From positions 1 through 64,000 of the forward strand of contig CAMBBS010000022.1 of assembly GCA_945863875.1 (NCBI GenBank): a DNA stretch of 64,000 nt, in the 5' to 3' direction. The DNA comes from Desulfopila aestuarii DSM 18488 (GTDB lineage Bacteria; Desulfobacterota; Desulfobulbia; Desulfobulbales; Desulfocapsaceae). Position 1 is the first letter of the stretch. Each line of letters begins with the position of its first letter. Below the pieces are notes generated by a model. The model made no database searches. It saw nothing but the letters and a program-made list of their open reading frames with translations, and was not told the DNA's origin. The position numbers and the translations under genes are program-made. Shown piece by piece: positions 1 through 9,327 of the stretch.

Positions 1-734
1 TTATAGCAGGTACCGAGATATCGCGTCGTGTCGACAAATGTCTCGACCATCGCTATATCACTACCATAGCGCCGTTTCCAGTCTCGAGGCAGACGGCGCA
101 GGCATGCTCCGAGAGCATAGCTGGCAAGGTGGGGAACCTTAACCCAGTCAAATATTAAAAAACGAGTGTTGTTGCAAATTAAACCAAGATTTTGCTCGCG
201 AACTGCCGCCGGCCAGCCTATCCAGCTGTCTCGATCCTCAACTTTCCACGCGGCCGCGCCAAACAACAGACAACCAAGAAAACGTTCATCCCGCCCAATA
301 ATCAAATATTTCATATTCTGGCCGACGGGGCGTCCATAACTGAGATAGTGGTATTGTTTCATCAGGTGGTTAAAGGCTTTCTCGTGTTCAGCGCAATCCC
401 TCGCATTGACAATCTTTACCGGCCTAATGTTCGACAACAAACACGATATTGGCTCTTGGTCAACTTTGACCGGTTCAATGTTCAGCAGCCGGCCAGGACC
501 GGGACGCTGGCGCGGGGGCAGCTTTATCAAGGCACGAAACTCAACCTTGCGAAGTAGCTCGCGACAGGCCATGTCTTTAATCTGACCGTCAGGGCGCCGC
601 CACTTCCAGCGAATACAAAGCTCGCGGGATAAGCGAGATCGGTTCCATAAAGGATGGGTGTCAAGAAGCATCCGTACCTCCTCCATCTCTGACTCTGTTA
701 CAAAGCGCCCCTGTATTTTTATCGGCCAGTCCAT
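1..734 (-). CDS. DUF4338 (DruA-like) family protein, C-terminus beyond window
   Basis: An open frame runs from ATG at 734 to the window edge (about 244 codons seen), with no stop. The N-terminus reads MDWPIKIQGRFVTESEMEEV, then an RLSRELCIRWKWRRPDG stretch and a central LMKQYHYLSYGRPVGQNMKY block, which I recognise as the DUF4338 family (DruA of the Druantia defence system is a member; many relatives are stand-alone or transposon-associated). No good ribosome site is visible before 734. A separate 18-codon frame (MKIDIKFKKLLDSDEPQE) lies at 802-746 just upstream in another frame and could be a leader or a frameshifted beginning. Insertion-sequence wreckage to the right suggests a mobile origin. 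No Druantia partner is seen in this window. Confidence 0.7.
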   Translation of the reverse strand, partial: MDWPIKIQGRFVTESEMEEVRMLLDTHPLWNRSRLSRELCIRWKWRRPDGQIKDMACRELLRKVEFRALIKLPPRQRPGPGRLLNIEPVKVDQEPISCLLSNIRPVKIVNARDCAEHEKAFNHLMKQYHYLSYGRPVGQNMKYLIIGRDERFLGCLLFGAAAWKVEDRDSWIGWPAAVREQNLGLICNNTRFLIFDWVKVPHLASYALGACLRRLPRDWKRRYGSDIAMVETFVDTTRYLGTCY

Positions 735-802
735 GGCCTTGTATATTATTCTTGTGGCTCGTCTGAGTCCAGAAGTTTTTTGAATTTGATGTCGATTTTC
801 AT

Positions 803-1032
803 GTTATCACTTTTTTGTATTACACCCGTTCTATAATTGCTTAAAAGTGTCCAGTAACCCCGCCTGTTTTGGGGAAGGGTTTACGAGGTCTGGAAAGACG
901 ATTTCATTTCAGATAATTAAGACTGAAGCCACTCGATGGTCAAAGTATTTCCTATCGATCATAACTGAATGAAGTGGTAACTAATAGGATATTTTTTCAG
1001 ATTATCTTGGGGGTTGATACTGATGATTCTTA
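803..1032. other. Non-coding gap, no feature recognised
   Basis: This stretch lies upstream of the DUF4338 gene and downstream of the IS3 remnant. No frame in it has coding character. I see no clear terminator or promoter. Confidence 0.4.
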
Positions 1033-1184
1033 GTATTCATGATGCCATCGGGAATACGTCTGTTCTGTGACATTGTATCCTCGGCCATATTTCCCAGGTC
1101 GATGTCACGTTCTTTTTGGAAACCAGATTACTCAACCTCGTCAGATAATCGATAGGTGTGCTACGACCTTCGCCGGGGATCTAT
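1033..1184 (-). pseudogene. IS3-family OrfA transposase remnant
   Basis: One minus-strand frame, crossed by three internal stops, reads SPAKVVAHLS and then NVTEQTYSRWHHEY. This matches the helix-turn-helix of IS3-family OrfA proteins (typically ..EQIVAKLREAEVLLSQG.. followed by ..LGVTEQTYYRWRKEYGG). No OrfB is recognisable nearby and the terminal repeats were not found, so only a fragment of the element survives. It is non-functional as read. Confidence 0.55.
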
Positions 1185-1599
1185 GCAAAAACACCACACG
1201 CATTCGATTCCTAAATATTTTACAATGCTTTGTCATTATAGCACCTGGCCAGTTTGGCATATTTGCATGTGTTCGCATTCCCCCTGAAATCATCTTTCAC
1301 CTGCTGTTGATGATGAAGAGCTGTCGTTCATTGGCTGGTTTACGATTGATCCTGTTCGAAGCCTGCGTTTTAAATAGGACATTGCGAAATTTCACTTCTA
1401 AGGGTAGTAATTGCAGCCGTGTCTCAGGTGTCTGCTTGGCGGAAATTGTCTGAACTTGAGCCTCGATGAAGGCAGGTAGCTGCCATCTTTTATTTTGACG
1501 AATACAAAGGAATTTATATGCAGAGGAATGTATGTGGTGGCAAAAGGCCCCCCATCGACGATGACATTATCCGCTTCGACCAAGGGGGAAAGGACTGGG
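1185..1599. other. Non-coding gap before the SDR gene
   Basis: Long open frames on both strands here have odd composition and no family resemblance, so I treat them as chance. The only clear element is the purine-rich ribosome site (gggggaaagg) about 7 bases before the start at 1600. Confidence 0.4.
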
Positions 1600-3096
1600 A
1601 TGGATCGAGATATTAGACCTGTAATAGTTTTGGGGGCCACGGGCTATGTGGGCGGACGACTGGTGCCCCTCCTGCTCGAACGCGGCTGGAAGGTGCGTGC
1701 GGCAGGACGCTCCGACAGCAAGATTCAGGGGCGACCCTGGGGCAGGCATTCCAACCTGGAGATCGTCGTTGCCGATGCTCTGGATACCGCAGTTCTCACC
1801 GAGGCCATGCGCGGTTGCCGGGCGGTGGTCTACCTCATTCATTCTGTCAGGCCGGGAGAGCAGGATTTCGCCACTCTCGATCGGCACATCGCCTACTCCA
1901 CGGTACGTGCCGCACGCGAAGCGGGAGTGGAATGGATCATTCATTTCACCGGTCTGGGAAACCCGACACATCTCCCGGATCAGCTGTGCTCACGCTACGA
2001 GGTTGGTGAAATCCTGGCCCTGGGCGGTGCCAGGGTGACGCAGCTACGTGCGCCTCTGGTCTTGGGCTCAGGCGGGGCCTCTTTTGAGATGATTCAGGCC
2101 TTTTGCGGGAATATGCGGATCATGTTCGCCCCACGCTGGATGGATGCCAAGTGCCAGCCCATCGCCATCGCCAATGTGGTCGAGTATCTGGCCGGCTGCC
2201 TGGACCACCCTGAGACCGCCGGGCAGGTGTATGAGATCGGCGGTCCGGAGGTGCTTACCTGGCGTCAGCTGTTCCATATCTATGCAGAGGAGGCCGGGCT
2301 GCCGAAACGCCTCGTTCTGGTGCTGCCCATGCGCATCCATCAGATTTCCATCGGGTGGATGAATCTGGTCACCCCGGTATCCGTGGCTCTCATTCGGCCA
2401 CTGGTGGAACGTATGCGTGATGAGATCCTTTGTCGCGACGAACGTCTTCGCGAGATCATCCCGCAAAAACTTTTCTCCTGCCGGGATGCCATCACCAAGG
2501 CTCTGGGGGAGGTGTATCGGAACGAGGTTGCCTCCAGCTGCTACGACGCGGGGTCCACCCTTCTGCCGGAATGGGCCGGGGGGCAGGACAAAGCGGAGAC
2601 CAGGGTCTTCCGCGACACCTTCTCCATTACCCTCGATGGCCCACCGAAACTTGCCTGGGACGTGGTCAAGCGTATCGGCGGTGACACCGGCTGGTATTTT
2701 GGCACCTGCCTTTGGCGGCTGCGTGGTTTCGTGGACGAGCTTCTGGGTGGTCCGGGACTATCCCGGGGGCGGCGTCACGTGGATTCTGTGGCCATGGGCG
2801 ACCACCTGGATTTCTGGCGTGTGGTGGCGGTTGAGGAACATCGCCGTCTCCTGCTCCGGGCCGAGATGCTGGCCCCGGGCGAGGCCCTTCTGGAATTCCG
2901 GGTCCAGGTTCTGCCGGACGGCTGTACCGAACTGCGCATGACCCCGAGCTTTGTCCCACGTGGGGTCTGGGGCAGGATCTACTGGTGGATCATCGCCCCA
3001 TCCCACTCTTTGATGTTCAAACCCATGCTCAGGCAGATGGTCAAAGCCGCCGGTGTCCGTGTTTTGAGCGGCCCATCCTATGTCGCATGGGACTGA
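1600..3096 (+). CDS. Atypical SDR (NAD(P)-binding) protein with C-terminal DUF2867
   Basis: Predicted 498 aa. The N-terminus has a Rossmann fold with GATGYVGG at residues 12-19, the glycine motif of atypical (extended-like) SDRs related to NDUFA9/NmrA proteins. From about residue 330 to the end the sequence matches DUF2867 (SITLDGPPKLAWDVV...GDTGWYF), a common fusion in the 'SDR family, DUF2867' proteins of about 480-500 aa. Substrate is unknown; a nucleotide-sugar or quinone-linked role cannot be told from sequence. ATG at 1600 is chosen over the in-frame codon at 1495 because a strong purine-rich ribosome site precedes it and the Rossmann strand starts right after. It stands alone between transposon remnants. 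Confidence 0.85.
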   Translation: MDRDIRPVIVLGATGYVGGRLVPLLLERGWKVRAAGRSDSKIQGRPWGRHSNLEIVVADALDTAVLTEAMRGCRAVVYLIHSVRPGEQDFATLDRHIAYSTVRAAREAGVEWIIHFTGLGNPTHLPDQLCSRYEVGEILALGGARVTQLRAPLVLGSGGASFEMIQAFCGNMRIMFAPRWMDAKCQPIAIANVVEYLAGCLDHPETAGQVYEIGGPEVLTWRQLFHIYAEEAGLPKRLVLVLPMRIHQISIGWMNLVTPVSVALIRPLVERMRDEILCRDERLREIIPQKLFSCRDAITKALGEVYRNEVASSCYDAGSTLLPEWAGGQDKAETRVFRDTFSITLDGPPKLAWDVVKRIGGDTGWYFGTCLWRLRGFVDELLGGPGLSRGRRHVDSVAMGDHLDFWRVVAVEEHRRLLLRAEMLAPGEALLEFRVQVLPDGCTELRMTPSFVPRGVWGRIYWWIIAPSHSLMFKPMLRQMVKAAGVRVLSGPSYVAWD

Positions 3097-3169
3097 TCCG
3101 CAAGGCTCCGGTATACCGCTAGTTTATAGACTGAATGGGCAGTCTGGATTTATTGTTCCTGAAAAAGGT

Positions 3170-3640
3170 TACCCCCGCCCGCCTTTTAGGCGGGTAGCAT
3201 TCTGCTAGCAGTTAGCATATAAGCGTCATATGGACTATCGCCAAGTGAGTTATACAAAGTTCAAAATTGAGTACCAAAGCACCGCTGCCATGTTTTGCAA
3301 GGAGACCTGGCCTCGAGGGTGCGCTATAGCGAGGTGTTGTCAGCAAGGATCATGTGCATATTCTTGTATCTGCACCGCTAGTCATCTCACCATCTGACGT
3401 CATGCGCAGGGTGAAAGGTCGAGTGGCACGAATGATATTTGAGGAGTTTTCGTTAATCAAAAAGCGGTATTGAGGGCAATATTTTTGGGCTTGAGGCTAT
3501 TTTTGTGTCACCTCCGGTGAACTCACGAAAGAAATGATAAAGGAATATCTGGCCCATCATTTTGAAAAAGACCCCAACGATCGTTTTGACATCGAATAGC
3601 TCAACCGGCGAAGGCAGGTGTCGCTGGACTTTCAGTCCGC
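3170..3640 (+). mobile_element. Degenerate IS200/IS605-type element
   Basis: A tnpA remnant (3230-3599) is bracketed by two short hairpins of the kind that mark IS200/IS605 ends. The left one is CCCGCC-TTTTA-GGCGGG at 3178-3194. The right one is GGACT-TTC-AGTCC at 3626-3638. No terminal inverted repeat is expected for this family. The exact ends are inferred from the hairpins only. Confidence 0.6.
3230..3599 (+). pseudogene. IS200-like TnpA (Y1 HUH transposase), inactivated
   Basis: The start MDYRQVSYTKFKIEY is typical of IS200 TnpA, but the middle is frameshifted. In a second frame the rest is clear: DHVHILVSAP with the HUH metal motif, PSDVMRRVKGR, then a C-terminal block with the expected catalytic tyrosine in MIKEYLAHHFEKDPNDRFD. 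Two TGA codons stand where tryptophans are expected (KKRYWGQYFWA). The gene is about the usual 140 codons long but cannot give a full protein. Confidence 0.8.
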
Positions 3641-3823
3641 GATCTTAACCCATGTTTGTCACAGATGCGGCATTTAAATGGTATGTTCAACGATTTCCAC
3701 TCCATCAATGTTGCAGATATGACGGCAAATCAATGAGCACATGGTTAGGAGGTTAAATGTAGTGCCATGATAATGATATCAGCTATTGTTTTTTTACTGG
3801 AAACATGGTTATGATCCCCTGCC

Positions 3824-5471
3824 ATGTATATTCGACAAATAAAAATCAGCAGCCGTAGATCGGGGGATGCCTGCACCACCTTTCGCCTGGCCGCCTCGGA
3901 ACGGATCGGTGGCCGCGTCAAACAGCGAACCCTCTTGAACCTGGGTACGAACTTCAGCCTGCCGAAAGAGAAATGGCTGGAGCTGTGTACCCGGATCGAG
4001 CAGATCCTTGCCGGGCAGGGAGCGTTGTTCCCTTGGGCGGGAGATATTGAGCAGGAGGCACATCGCTATGCTGCACTTTTGGTCGGTAGGGGTGCTGCAA
4101 AGGACAGGCCAGACGAAAATGGGAGCAGCTTTGACTATCAAGAAGTGGCTGTCAATTCCCTGGAGTTGGTTCGGTCTCGGCCAATTGGTTTTGAACATGT
4201 CGGCCTTGCCGCCTTGCAAGAGCTGCATGTACCGCAAATTTTTGCCGCTTCCGGGCTGAACAAGGTGCAGCAGGATGCGGCAGGATGGCAGAGCCAGGCA
4301 GTGAAATTGCGACCTATTGCTGACCGAGCGTAGCGGTCTGGGCGAGCCTTTTGGGTTGTGATTATGCCGGGATGTCATTGATTCGCTGTTCTATGCCAGG
4401 ATCGGTGCATTGTTTGCTCTGGAGACAACGGTGACTCTGTATGATCTGACCAACACCTCTTTCGAAGGAGACGCCGCCGGCAACCATAAGGGGCAACGTG
4501 GTCATTCCAAGGAAAAACGATCCGCTTGCCCCCTGGTGACTCTAGGCCTGCAGAGCCCTGAAGGGGCACTGGTGACCATGGATCGAGGTATCGCGACCGA
4601 GAGCAATATAGCCTGGTTGGCCGACCACCATTATCGGTATCTGCTGGTGAGTCGGGAAGGGGGGCGCCGGTTCGATACGGAGCGGCCGGTCGAGGTGGTG
4701 AACAAATCGGGGGGATCCATCCTGGTGCAGCGGATAGTCAACGAAGCGGCCACCGAAGCGCGGTTGTCCTGTTATTCCTCCGAGCGCCAGGAAAAAGAGG
4801 CTGGGATATCCAGCCTCTTTACCGAAAAGTTTGAGAATGGACTGGCCAAACTGGTCGCTGGGCTGACCCCGCCGCGCCGGGAAAAACCTCACGACAGGAT
4901 TCTTCAGAGGATCCGCCGCCTGCAGGAAAAAAGTCACGGCAGCGGCCGGCATTGTCGTATCGACGTCATTCGGGGTGCAACCGGCGATAAAGCCGTAGCG
5001 CTGTCCTGGGAAAAAGTCACGGTTGCCGTGACGATGTTGACCCATCCCGGGGTCTACTGCCCGGGTACCAATGAGCTGAGGTGGGATGAAAAAATGCTCT
5101 GGCAAACCTAGGCTATGCTGACCGATCTCGAGGCGGTTTTCCGGAGCTTGAAATCGAAGTTGGGGCTACGCCCCACCTGCCACCACAAGGAAGACCGGGC
5201 CGAAGGGCATCTCTTTATCACCGTGCTGGCTTATCAAGCTGTTCAGGTTCTGCGGCGAAAATTACGGCCACACGGGATCAATGACCGCTGGTCGACTCTT
5301 CGACGAATATTTGCCGGCCAACGCAGGGTGACAGCCACCTTCAAACAAAAAGATGGTCGTACCCTGCACGTTCGCAAGTCCACCACCCGTGAGCCGAAAC
5401 GGAAACAGCTTGACGATGGGAACATCCCGTTAGTAATGGGGATATTTATTGTTCTGCTAAGCATGGGCTAA
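3824..5471 (+). pseudogene. IS1634-family (IS4 superfamily) transposase, broken into three frames
   Basis: Three consecutive frames (3824-4333, 4410-5111, 5115-5471) together spell one IS1634-type DDE transposase of about 550 aa. The first holds the N-terminal domain (ASERIGGRVKQRTLLNLG). The second holds TLYDLTNTSFEGDA with the first Asp and VTMDRGIATESNIAWLADH with the second. The third holds MLTDLEAVFRSLKSKLGLRP with the catalytic Glu and HLFITVLAYQAVQVLRR. The catalytic residues survive but frameshifts or a small deletion near 4333-4410 and a stop at 5109-5111 separate them. The C-terminus also departs from the family after residue RKSTTREPK. A possible left-end sequence TGTAGTGCCATG at 3758 has no partner I could find on the right. 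Confidence 0.85.
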
Positions 5472-5486
5472 TATCTTCTCCATGTG

Positions 5487-5506
5487 CACCCTCTTTGCCG
5501 AGGGTG
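5487..5506. terminator. Hairpin between IS1634 remnant and CNNM gene
   Basis: CACCCTC-TTTGCC-GAGGGTG forms a 7-bp stem between the converging transposase remnant and the membrane-protein gene. T-tracts are weak on both sides, so terminator function is only probable. Confidence 0.4.
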
Positions 5507-5539
5507 TTAGCGGGGTAGGAGGTTTTACTGGCCTCTATT

Positions 5540-6715
5540 TTAGATGTCAGGTGCTATATTCATGGCCTTGGCTCGTTCCAGCCATTGCTTCCGAGCAAGG
5601 GAACGCATATCTTCCACATCGTCTGTTTCATCCATGATTTCCAGTCCCATGAGTGTCTCGATTAAATCTTCGAGTGTCACCAGTCCATCCGCTCCGCCAT
5701 ATTCGTTGACTACTATAGCAATATGCTGCCGATCCTTAAGAAAGCGCTCTAGTAGTGAAGTCAACGATACTGACTCAGGAACAGCAATTATATTACGCTT
5801 CAAAGCCTTGAGTGTTTCATTACCCCGCTTCTGGGTAGTAGAAATCAATACATCATCTTTACGGACAAAACCCGTAATAGCATCAATATGCTTCCTGTAG
5901 AGCGGCAACCGTGAGAAGGGAGTTTCAGTTATTTGTTTTAATGAATCACTGATTTTCATATTTTCTGGAAGTGCCATGATTACTGTGCGTGGCGTCATAA
6001 TATCGGCAACTTTCAATGTTTCGAATCGTAAAAGGTTTCGAATAATCTTTGATTCTTTGCTATGTATTTGTCCGGTTGCTACACCGACCGATGTCATGGC
6101 GATGAATTCGTCACGGCTGAATATGTGCACAGTTTTTCCATGAGAAATAAATCGCGTCATTTGCTCTGAGAGCCATACGATCGGATAAAGAGCTACAATC
6201 AATGTATTAACATAATATGCAGTCGGTGTTACAAGTTTTGACCAATGCACAGCACCGATGGTTTTTGGAATAATTTCAGAAAGAAAAAGAATCATCAAGG
6301 TCATTGCCGCCGAGAACAATCCGAACCAGGCGCTTCCAAAAACAATAGCTGCTTCTGCTCCGGCACCTATTGCACCAACTGTATGGGCAATCGTGTTGAG
6401 GGTCAGAATTGCCGCCAGCGACCTATCTACATTATCCTGTTTCAAGCGTTTTAGAAGGGCTGCCCGTTCAGGAAGCTTTTCTTTCATGCCTTCGATGTAA
6501 GAGGGAGTAATGCTTAACAATACTGCTTCCGCTATCGAACAAAGAAATGAAAAAATCAACGCCAGCAGGACATAAGTTATCAGCATCGGGACGGCAGCAC
6601 TATGTTTTTCGATATTTTTTTCATAGGGACCTTCTGTACCATAGGCATGAGCGGCAAACAACAGCACCAGCAGCAATAAAGCCGGTACTATCCGGTACGG
6701 TTTTGTTGATCTCAT
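5540..6715 (-). CDS. CNNM-domain / CBS-pair membrane protein (hemolysin-C/CorB-like)
   Basis: About 391 aa. A signal-like first helix (residues 6-20) precedes the CNNM transmembrane domain, with several helices including LCSIAEAVLLSITPSYIEGM and LMILFLSEIIPKTIGAVHW, both hallmarks of the family. A tandem CBS pair follows (VADIMTPRTVIMALPENMKISD... and ...EYGGADGLVTLEDLIETLMG). Family members are membrane cation (Mg2+/Co2+) transporters or their regulators. The usual C-terminal CorC_HlyC domain is absent: the protein ends soon after the second CBS motif. ATG at 6715 is preferred because the signal-like helix follows directly; an in-frame ATG at 6751 would add 12 residues. Alone on this strand. 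Confidence 0.85.
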   Translation of the reverse strand: MRSTKPYRIVPALLLLVLLFAAHAYGTEGPYEKNIEKHSAAVPMLITYVLLALIFSFLCSIAEAVLLSITPSYIEGMKEKLPERAALLKRLKQDNVDRSLAAILTLNTIAHTVGAIGAGAEAAIVFGSAWFGLFSAAMTLMILFLSEIIPKTIGAVHWSKLVTPTAYYVNTLIVALYPIVWLSEQMTRFISHGKTVHIFSRDEFIAMTSVGVATGQIHSKESKIIRNLLRFETLKVADIMTPRTVIMALPENMKISDSLKQITETPFSRLPLYRKHIDAITGFVRKDDVLISTTQKRGNETLKALKRNIIAVPESVSLTSLLERFLKDRQHIAIVVNEYGGADGLVTLEDLIETLMGLEIMDETDDVEDMRSLARKQWLERAKAMNIAPDI

Positions 6716-6911
6716 AGTATATTCTCTTTTAACCTCGAGTTTGTGGCTCATTCTTCATGTAAAAATGTGTATTCATTCCACCCTCTCTGCCTACAACGAG
6801 TTTTCTCGGTAAAAATGAGCAAAAGTAAAGAAATGGCAATCCCGGTAGGCATTGCCCAAAACCGCTGCGAGAGGCGGCAGCACCATAAACCTAAATTATA
6901 CAATAATTATA

Positions 6912-7311
6912 TCAAATACGTTTAATAGATACAGTTCGCTTTACTAGATTAAACGCCGTAATCATCACAGAAAAAGCTCCAGCAAATAGCGTTAGAATAC
7001 TTTGCAAAAGCAACTTCATGTCACTATCGACCAGAGATAACACAACACCAACACCTGCAACCGAGCCAAGCAACATTGCAATAAATAATGGCACCTATGA
7101 TGACTGCATGGCTATTCGCTAATCAACCGTATCTGGCTATTGTAACAGCCAATGTGTTCATGGAAATGAATGGTATATTTAATTCTGCACCGCGACGAAT
7201 ATCATCACGCACTTTTCCTTTCCAGAGGTTCGGCAAAAATAAAATCTTGAATCTAGAATTTCTCCAGTTTTCTGAATAACTTTGCTCATCGCACGAATAG
7301 TGCAGACCCAT
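6912..7311 (-). pseudogene. DUF389 (TIGR00341-type) membrane protein remnant
   Basis: Reading leftwards from 7311, one frame gives IRRGAELNIPFISMNTLAVTIARYG, a TGA stop, and then LANSHAVIIGA. After a frameshift near 7095 a second frame gives MLLGSVAGVGVVLSLVDSDMKLLLQSILTLFAGAFSVMITAF. Joined, this matches the hydrophobic DUF389 core (..AVIIGAMxIAMLLGPVxG..SDMKLLxQSILTLxAG..). The C-terminal half is missing. The piece from 7094 alone would be a 60-aa membrane peptide starting at GTG, but decay is the simpler reading. Confidence 0.6.
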
Positions 7312-7675
7312 CGCGGTTGAGCACTATTCTACGCCACCTGAAATCTCGTTCAAGGCCGGAGGAGTTTATCTCTGGAATCCCCGCGAAGATGCCGATCGAT
7401 TACCCCGGAAGAGTGGAAAACTTTTTTTCGGGGGAAATATGGTACGGATCCTTTGAATACCAATCATGAGTGTTACGTGGTGGTCGATAATAATTCCAAT
7501 GAGATAATTTCAGATTGTAAAAAAATGATGTAAAGTCGTATTGTATAAATCGTATTTTCTATATCGCAACAGCGCACAAATGTCCTGGCTGCGATTTGTC
7601 GAGGGAGCCGCGTGGTTCAAGCTGCGCGGTACAGGTATGCGGTTTGAAAATGATAACGGAAAGTAAATAACGACA
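7312..7675. other. Non-coding gap, nothing recognised
   Basis: About 360 bases without coding signal between the DUF389 remnant and the radical SAM gene. The last 20 bases include a possible ribosome site (ggaaag) for the TTG start at 7676. No promoter or terminator could be supported. Confidence 0.4.
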
Positions 7676-8608
7676 TTGGTAATAAATACGTATCGTGAGG
7701 CATTAAGCTCATGTGAGGTTTGCCCCAGAAAATGCGGTGTTGATCGTTTGGCTGGGGAATTCGGATATTGTCGGACCGGAACGGGGTATCAGATCGGTTC
7801 CATTTGTTTGCATCGCGGTGAAGAGCCGGTGATCAGCGGACAACACGGTATCTGCAACGTCTTTTTCAGCCATTGCAATCTGCAATGCTGCTACTGTCAA
7901 AATTATCAAATCAGTTGTAATTACGGAACGGAAATTGAGTACGCCCTTGCGCTCGACGATGTAACTTGCCGAATTGCGGCGATATTGGACCAAGGTGCCC
8001 ATGCCGTTGGTTTAGTCTCGCCTTCCCATGTTATTCCGCAAGTTCAAAACATCATTTATGCATTGCGGGATCAGGGGCTTACTCCGGTCATCGTCTATAA
8101 CACCAATGGTTACGACCGGGTAAAAAGCCTCGTTCCCTTGGAACCTCTCATTGATGTTTATCTCCCCGATCTGAAATATATGGATCGCAAATTGGCCGGG
8201 CAGCTCTCCGGTGCCCCCGACTATCCACAGGTTGCCATGCGTTCGATTCGGGAAATGGTGCGGCAAAAAGGGGTGGAGCTCGTGCTGAATAGTGCAGGAG
8301 AGATTCAGTCAGGAGTCATTGTGCGTCATCTAGTCCTTCCCGGTCAAGTCGAGAACAGTCGGCGTGTGCTGCGTTTTCTGGCCGAAGAAGTCTCCCCCCG
8401 GATCACCATTTCGCTTATGTCCCAATACAGCCCACAGCCGGGGGGGTGTCCTTTGTCTGAGTTAGATCGTGGTGTGATCCAGGAAGAATATGCGGAAGTC
8501 CTCGACGAAATGGACTTTCTGGGTCTTGAAAACGGCTGGGTCCAGGAACTGGAAAGTTGTGACTTTTACCAACCTGATTTTGTCAAATCTCATCCGTTTG
8601 AAACCTAG
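7676..8608 (+). CDS. Radical SAM protein, PflX-like (pyruvate formate-lyase activase homologue)
   Basis: 310 aa. A Cys-rich N-terminus (C13, C16, C20, C32) precedes the radical SAM motif CX3CX2C at C67, C71 and C74 (SHCNLQCCYCQNY). This arrangement, followed by a DLKYMD motif, is that of the COG1313/PflX group related to PflA activases. Members bind a [4Fe-4S] cluster and SAM; the target protein is unknown. The best start is a TTG at 7676 because a stop lies a few codons upstream and no ATG precedes the Cys-rich part. The gene is monocistronic, bordered on both sides by decayed genes. Confidence 0.85.
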   Translation: MVINTYREALSSCEVCPRKCGVDRLAGEFGYCRTGTGYQIGSICLHRGEEPVISGQHGICNVFFSHCNLQCCYCQNYQISCNYGTEIEYALALDDVTCRIAAILDQGAHAVGLVSPSHVIPQVQNIIYALRDQGLTPVIVYNTNGYDRVKSLVPLEPLIDVYLPDLKYMDRKLAGQLSGAPDYPQVAMRSIREMVRQKGVELVLNSAGEIQSGVIVRHLVLPGQVENSRRVLRFLAEEVSPRITISLMSQYSPQPGGCPLSELDRGVIQEEYAEVLDEMDFLGLENGWVQELESCDFYQPDFVKSHPFET

Positions 8609-8671
8609 GAATGTGCGTCCTTGAACGATCACTGATTTTTTACTTTTTTAGGGGTGATTATAGCCCGGTAA

Positions 8672-9246
8672 ACGGTTGCGGAAACTAAAAGGACACAGGG
8701 AAAAGTAGTCAATGGAGTAAATGTCGATCAATTATTCAACAGTATAGAACAGGTTAAGGAAAACCCGGAAATTGCTCAATTCAGATTTCGTGCAAAGAAC
8801 TCTTGGGTTGACGGGACCCGCAACCGGGCGACAATAAAGAGTTTCTATGGCGCTAAAGAGGATGACACGCGAGATTCAATTGTTTTTGAAATTGGTGAAC
8901 GACCGGTTTTATGTGGTAAAAATCTGGGAGCAAATCCGGTCGAATACCTTCTTGTTGCCCTCTCTGGGTGCCTGGCTACAAGCCTGATAGCTCATTCAGC
9001 CGCTCGGGGCATAGGAATAAAAAAAGTGGAGTCCAGCTGTGTAGGCTAATTGGATCTCCAAGGTTTTCTCCGAATATCGGAAGAGGTTCCAGTCGGATAC
9101 AAGAATATCAACATTCACTTTAAAATTGAGGCTGATCTTTCAGAAGAGCAGAAAGATGAACTGCTCAAGGTGGCTAGAAGTATTCTCCCGTTTTCAATAG
9201 TACCGTGAAACCAGTTCCGGTTTCTGTCTACCTCGACAAGAAATAA
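8672..9246 (+). pseudogene. OsmC-family peroxiredoxin-like protein, inactivated
   Basis: The frame VNGVNVDQLFNSIEQVKENPEIAQFRF...NPVEYLLVALSGCLATSLIAHSAARGI is a clear OsmC/Ohr-type protein that still has the first redox cysteine (SGCLA). A TAA interrupts it after VESSCVG where the family continues with an LDLQGFLG-type motif. A frameshift near 9187 separates SILPFSI from the expected SPVFNSTVKPVPVSVYLDKK ending. There is also no ATG; the frame opens right after a TAA at 8669. Normal family length is about 180 aa, so nearly the whole gene is present but broken. Confidence 0.8.
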
Positions 9247-9327
9247 ATAAGTGAAAAGTGGTGTAAATTCAGGCACATACTTTGGTTTCTATCTGTCTGC
9301 AATATTTTTATTTCAGGAGGATCTCTG

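Noticed and set aside
192-557. Plus-strand 121-codon frame opposite the DUF4338 gene
   Set aside because: The minus strand carries an uninterrupted family match over the whole interval; the plus frame is its shadow.
1-734. Complete Druantia defence system
   Set aside because: Only a DruA-like DUF4338 protein is visible; no helicase or other Druantia genes lie in the window.
1067-1453. Plus-strand 128-codon frame
   Set aside because: No family resemblance, and the minus strand shows an IS3 OrfA remnant across its start.
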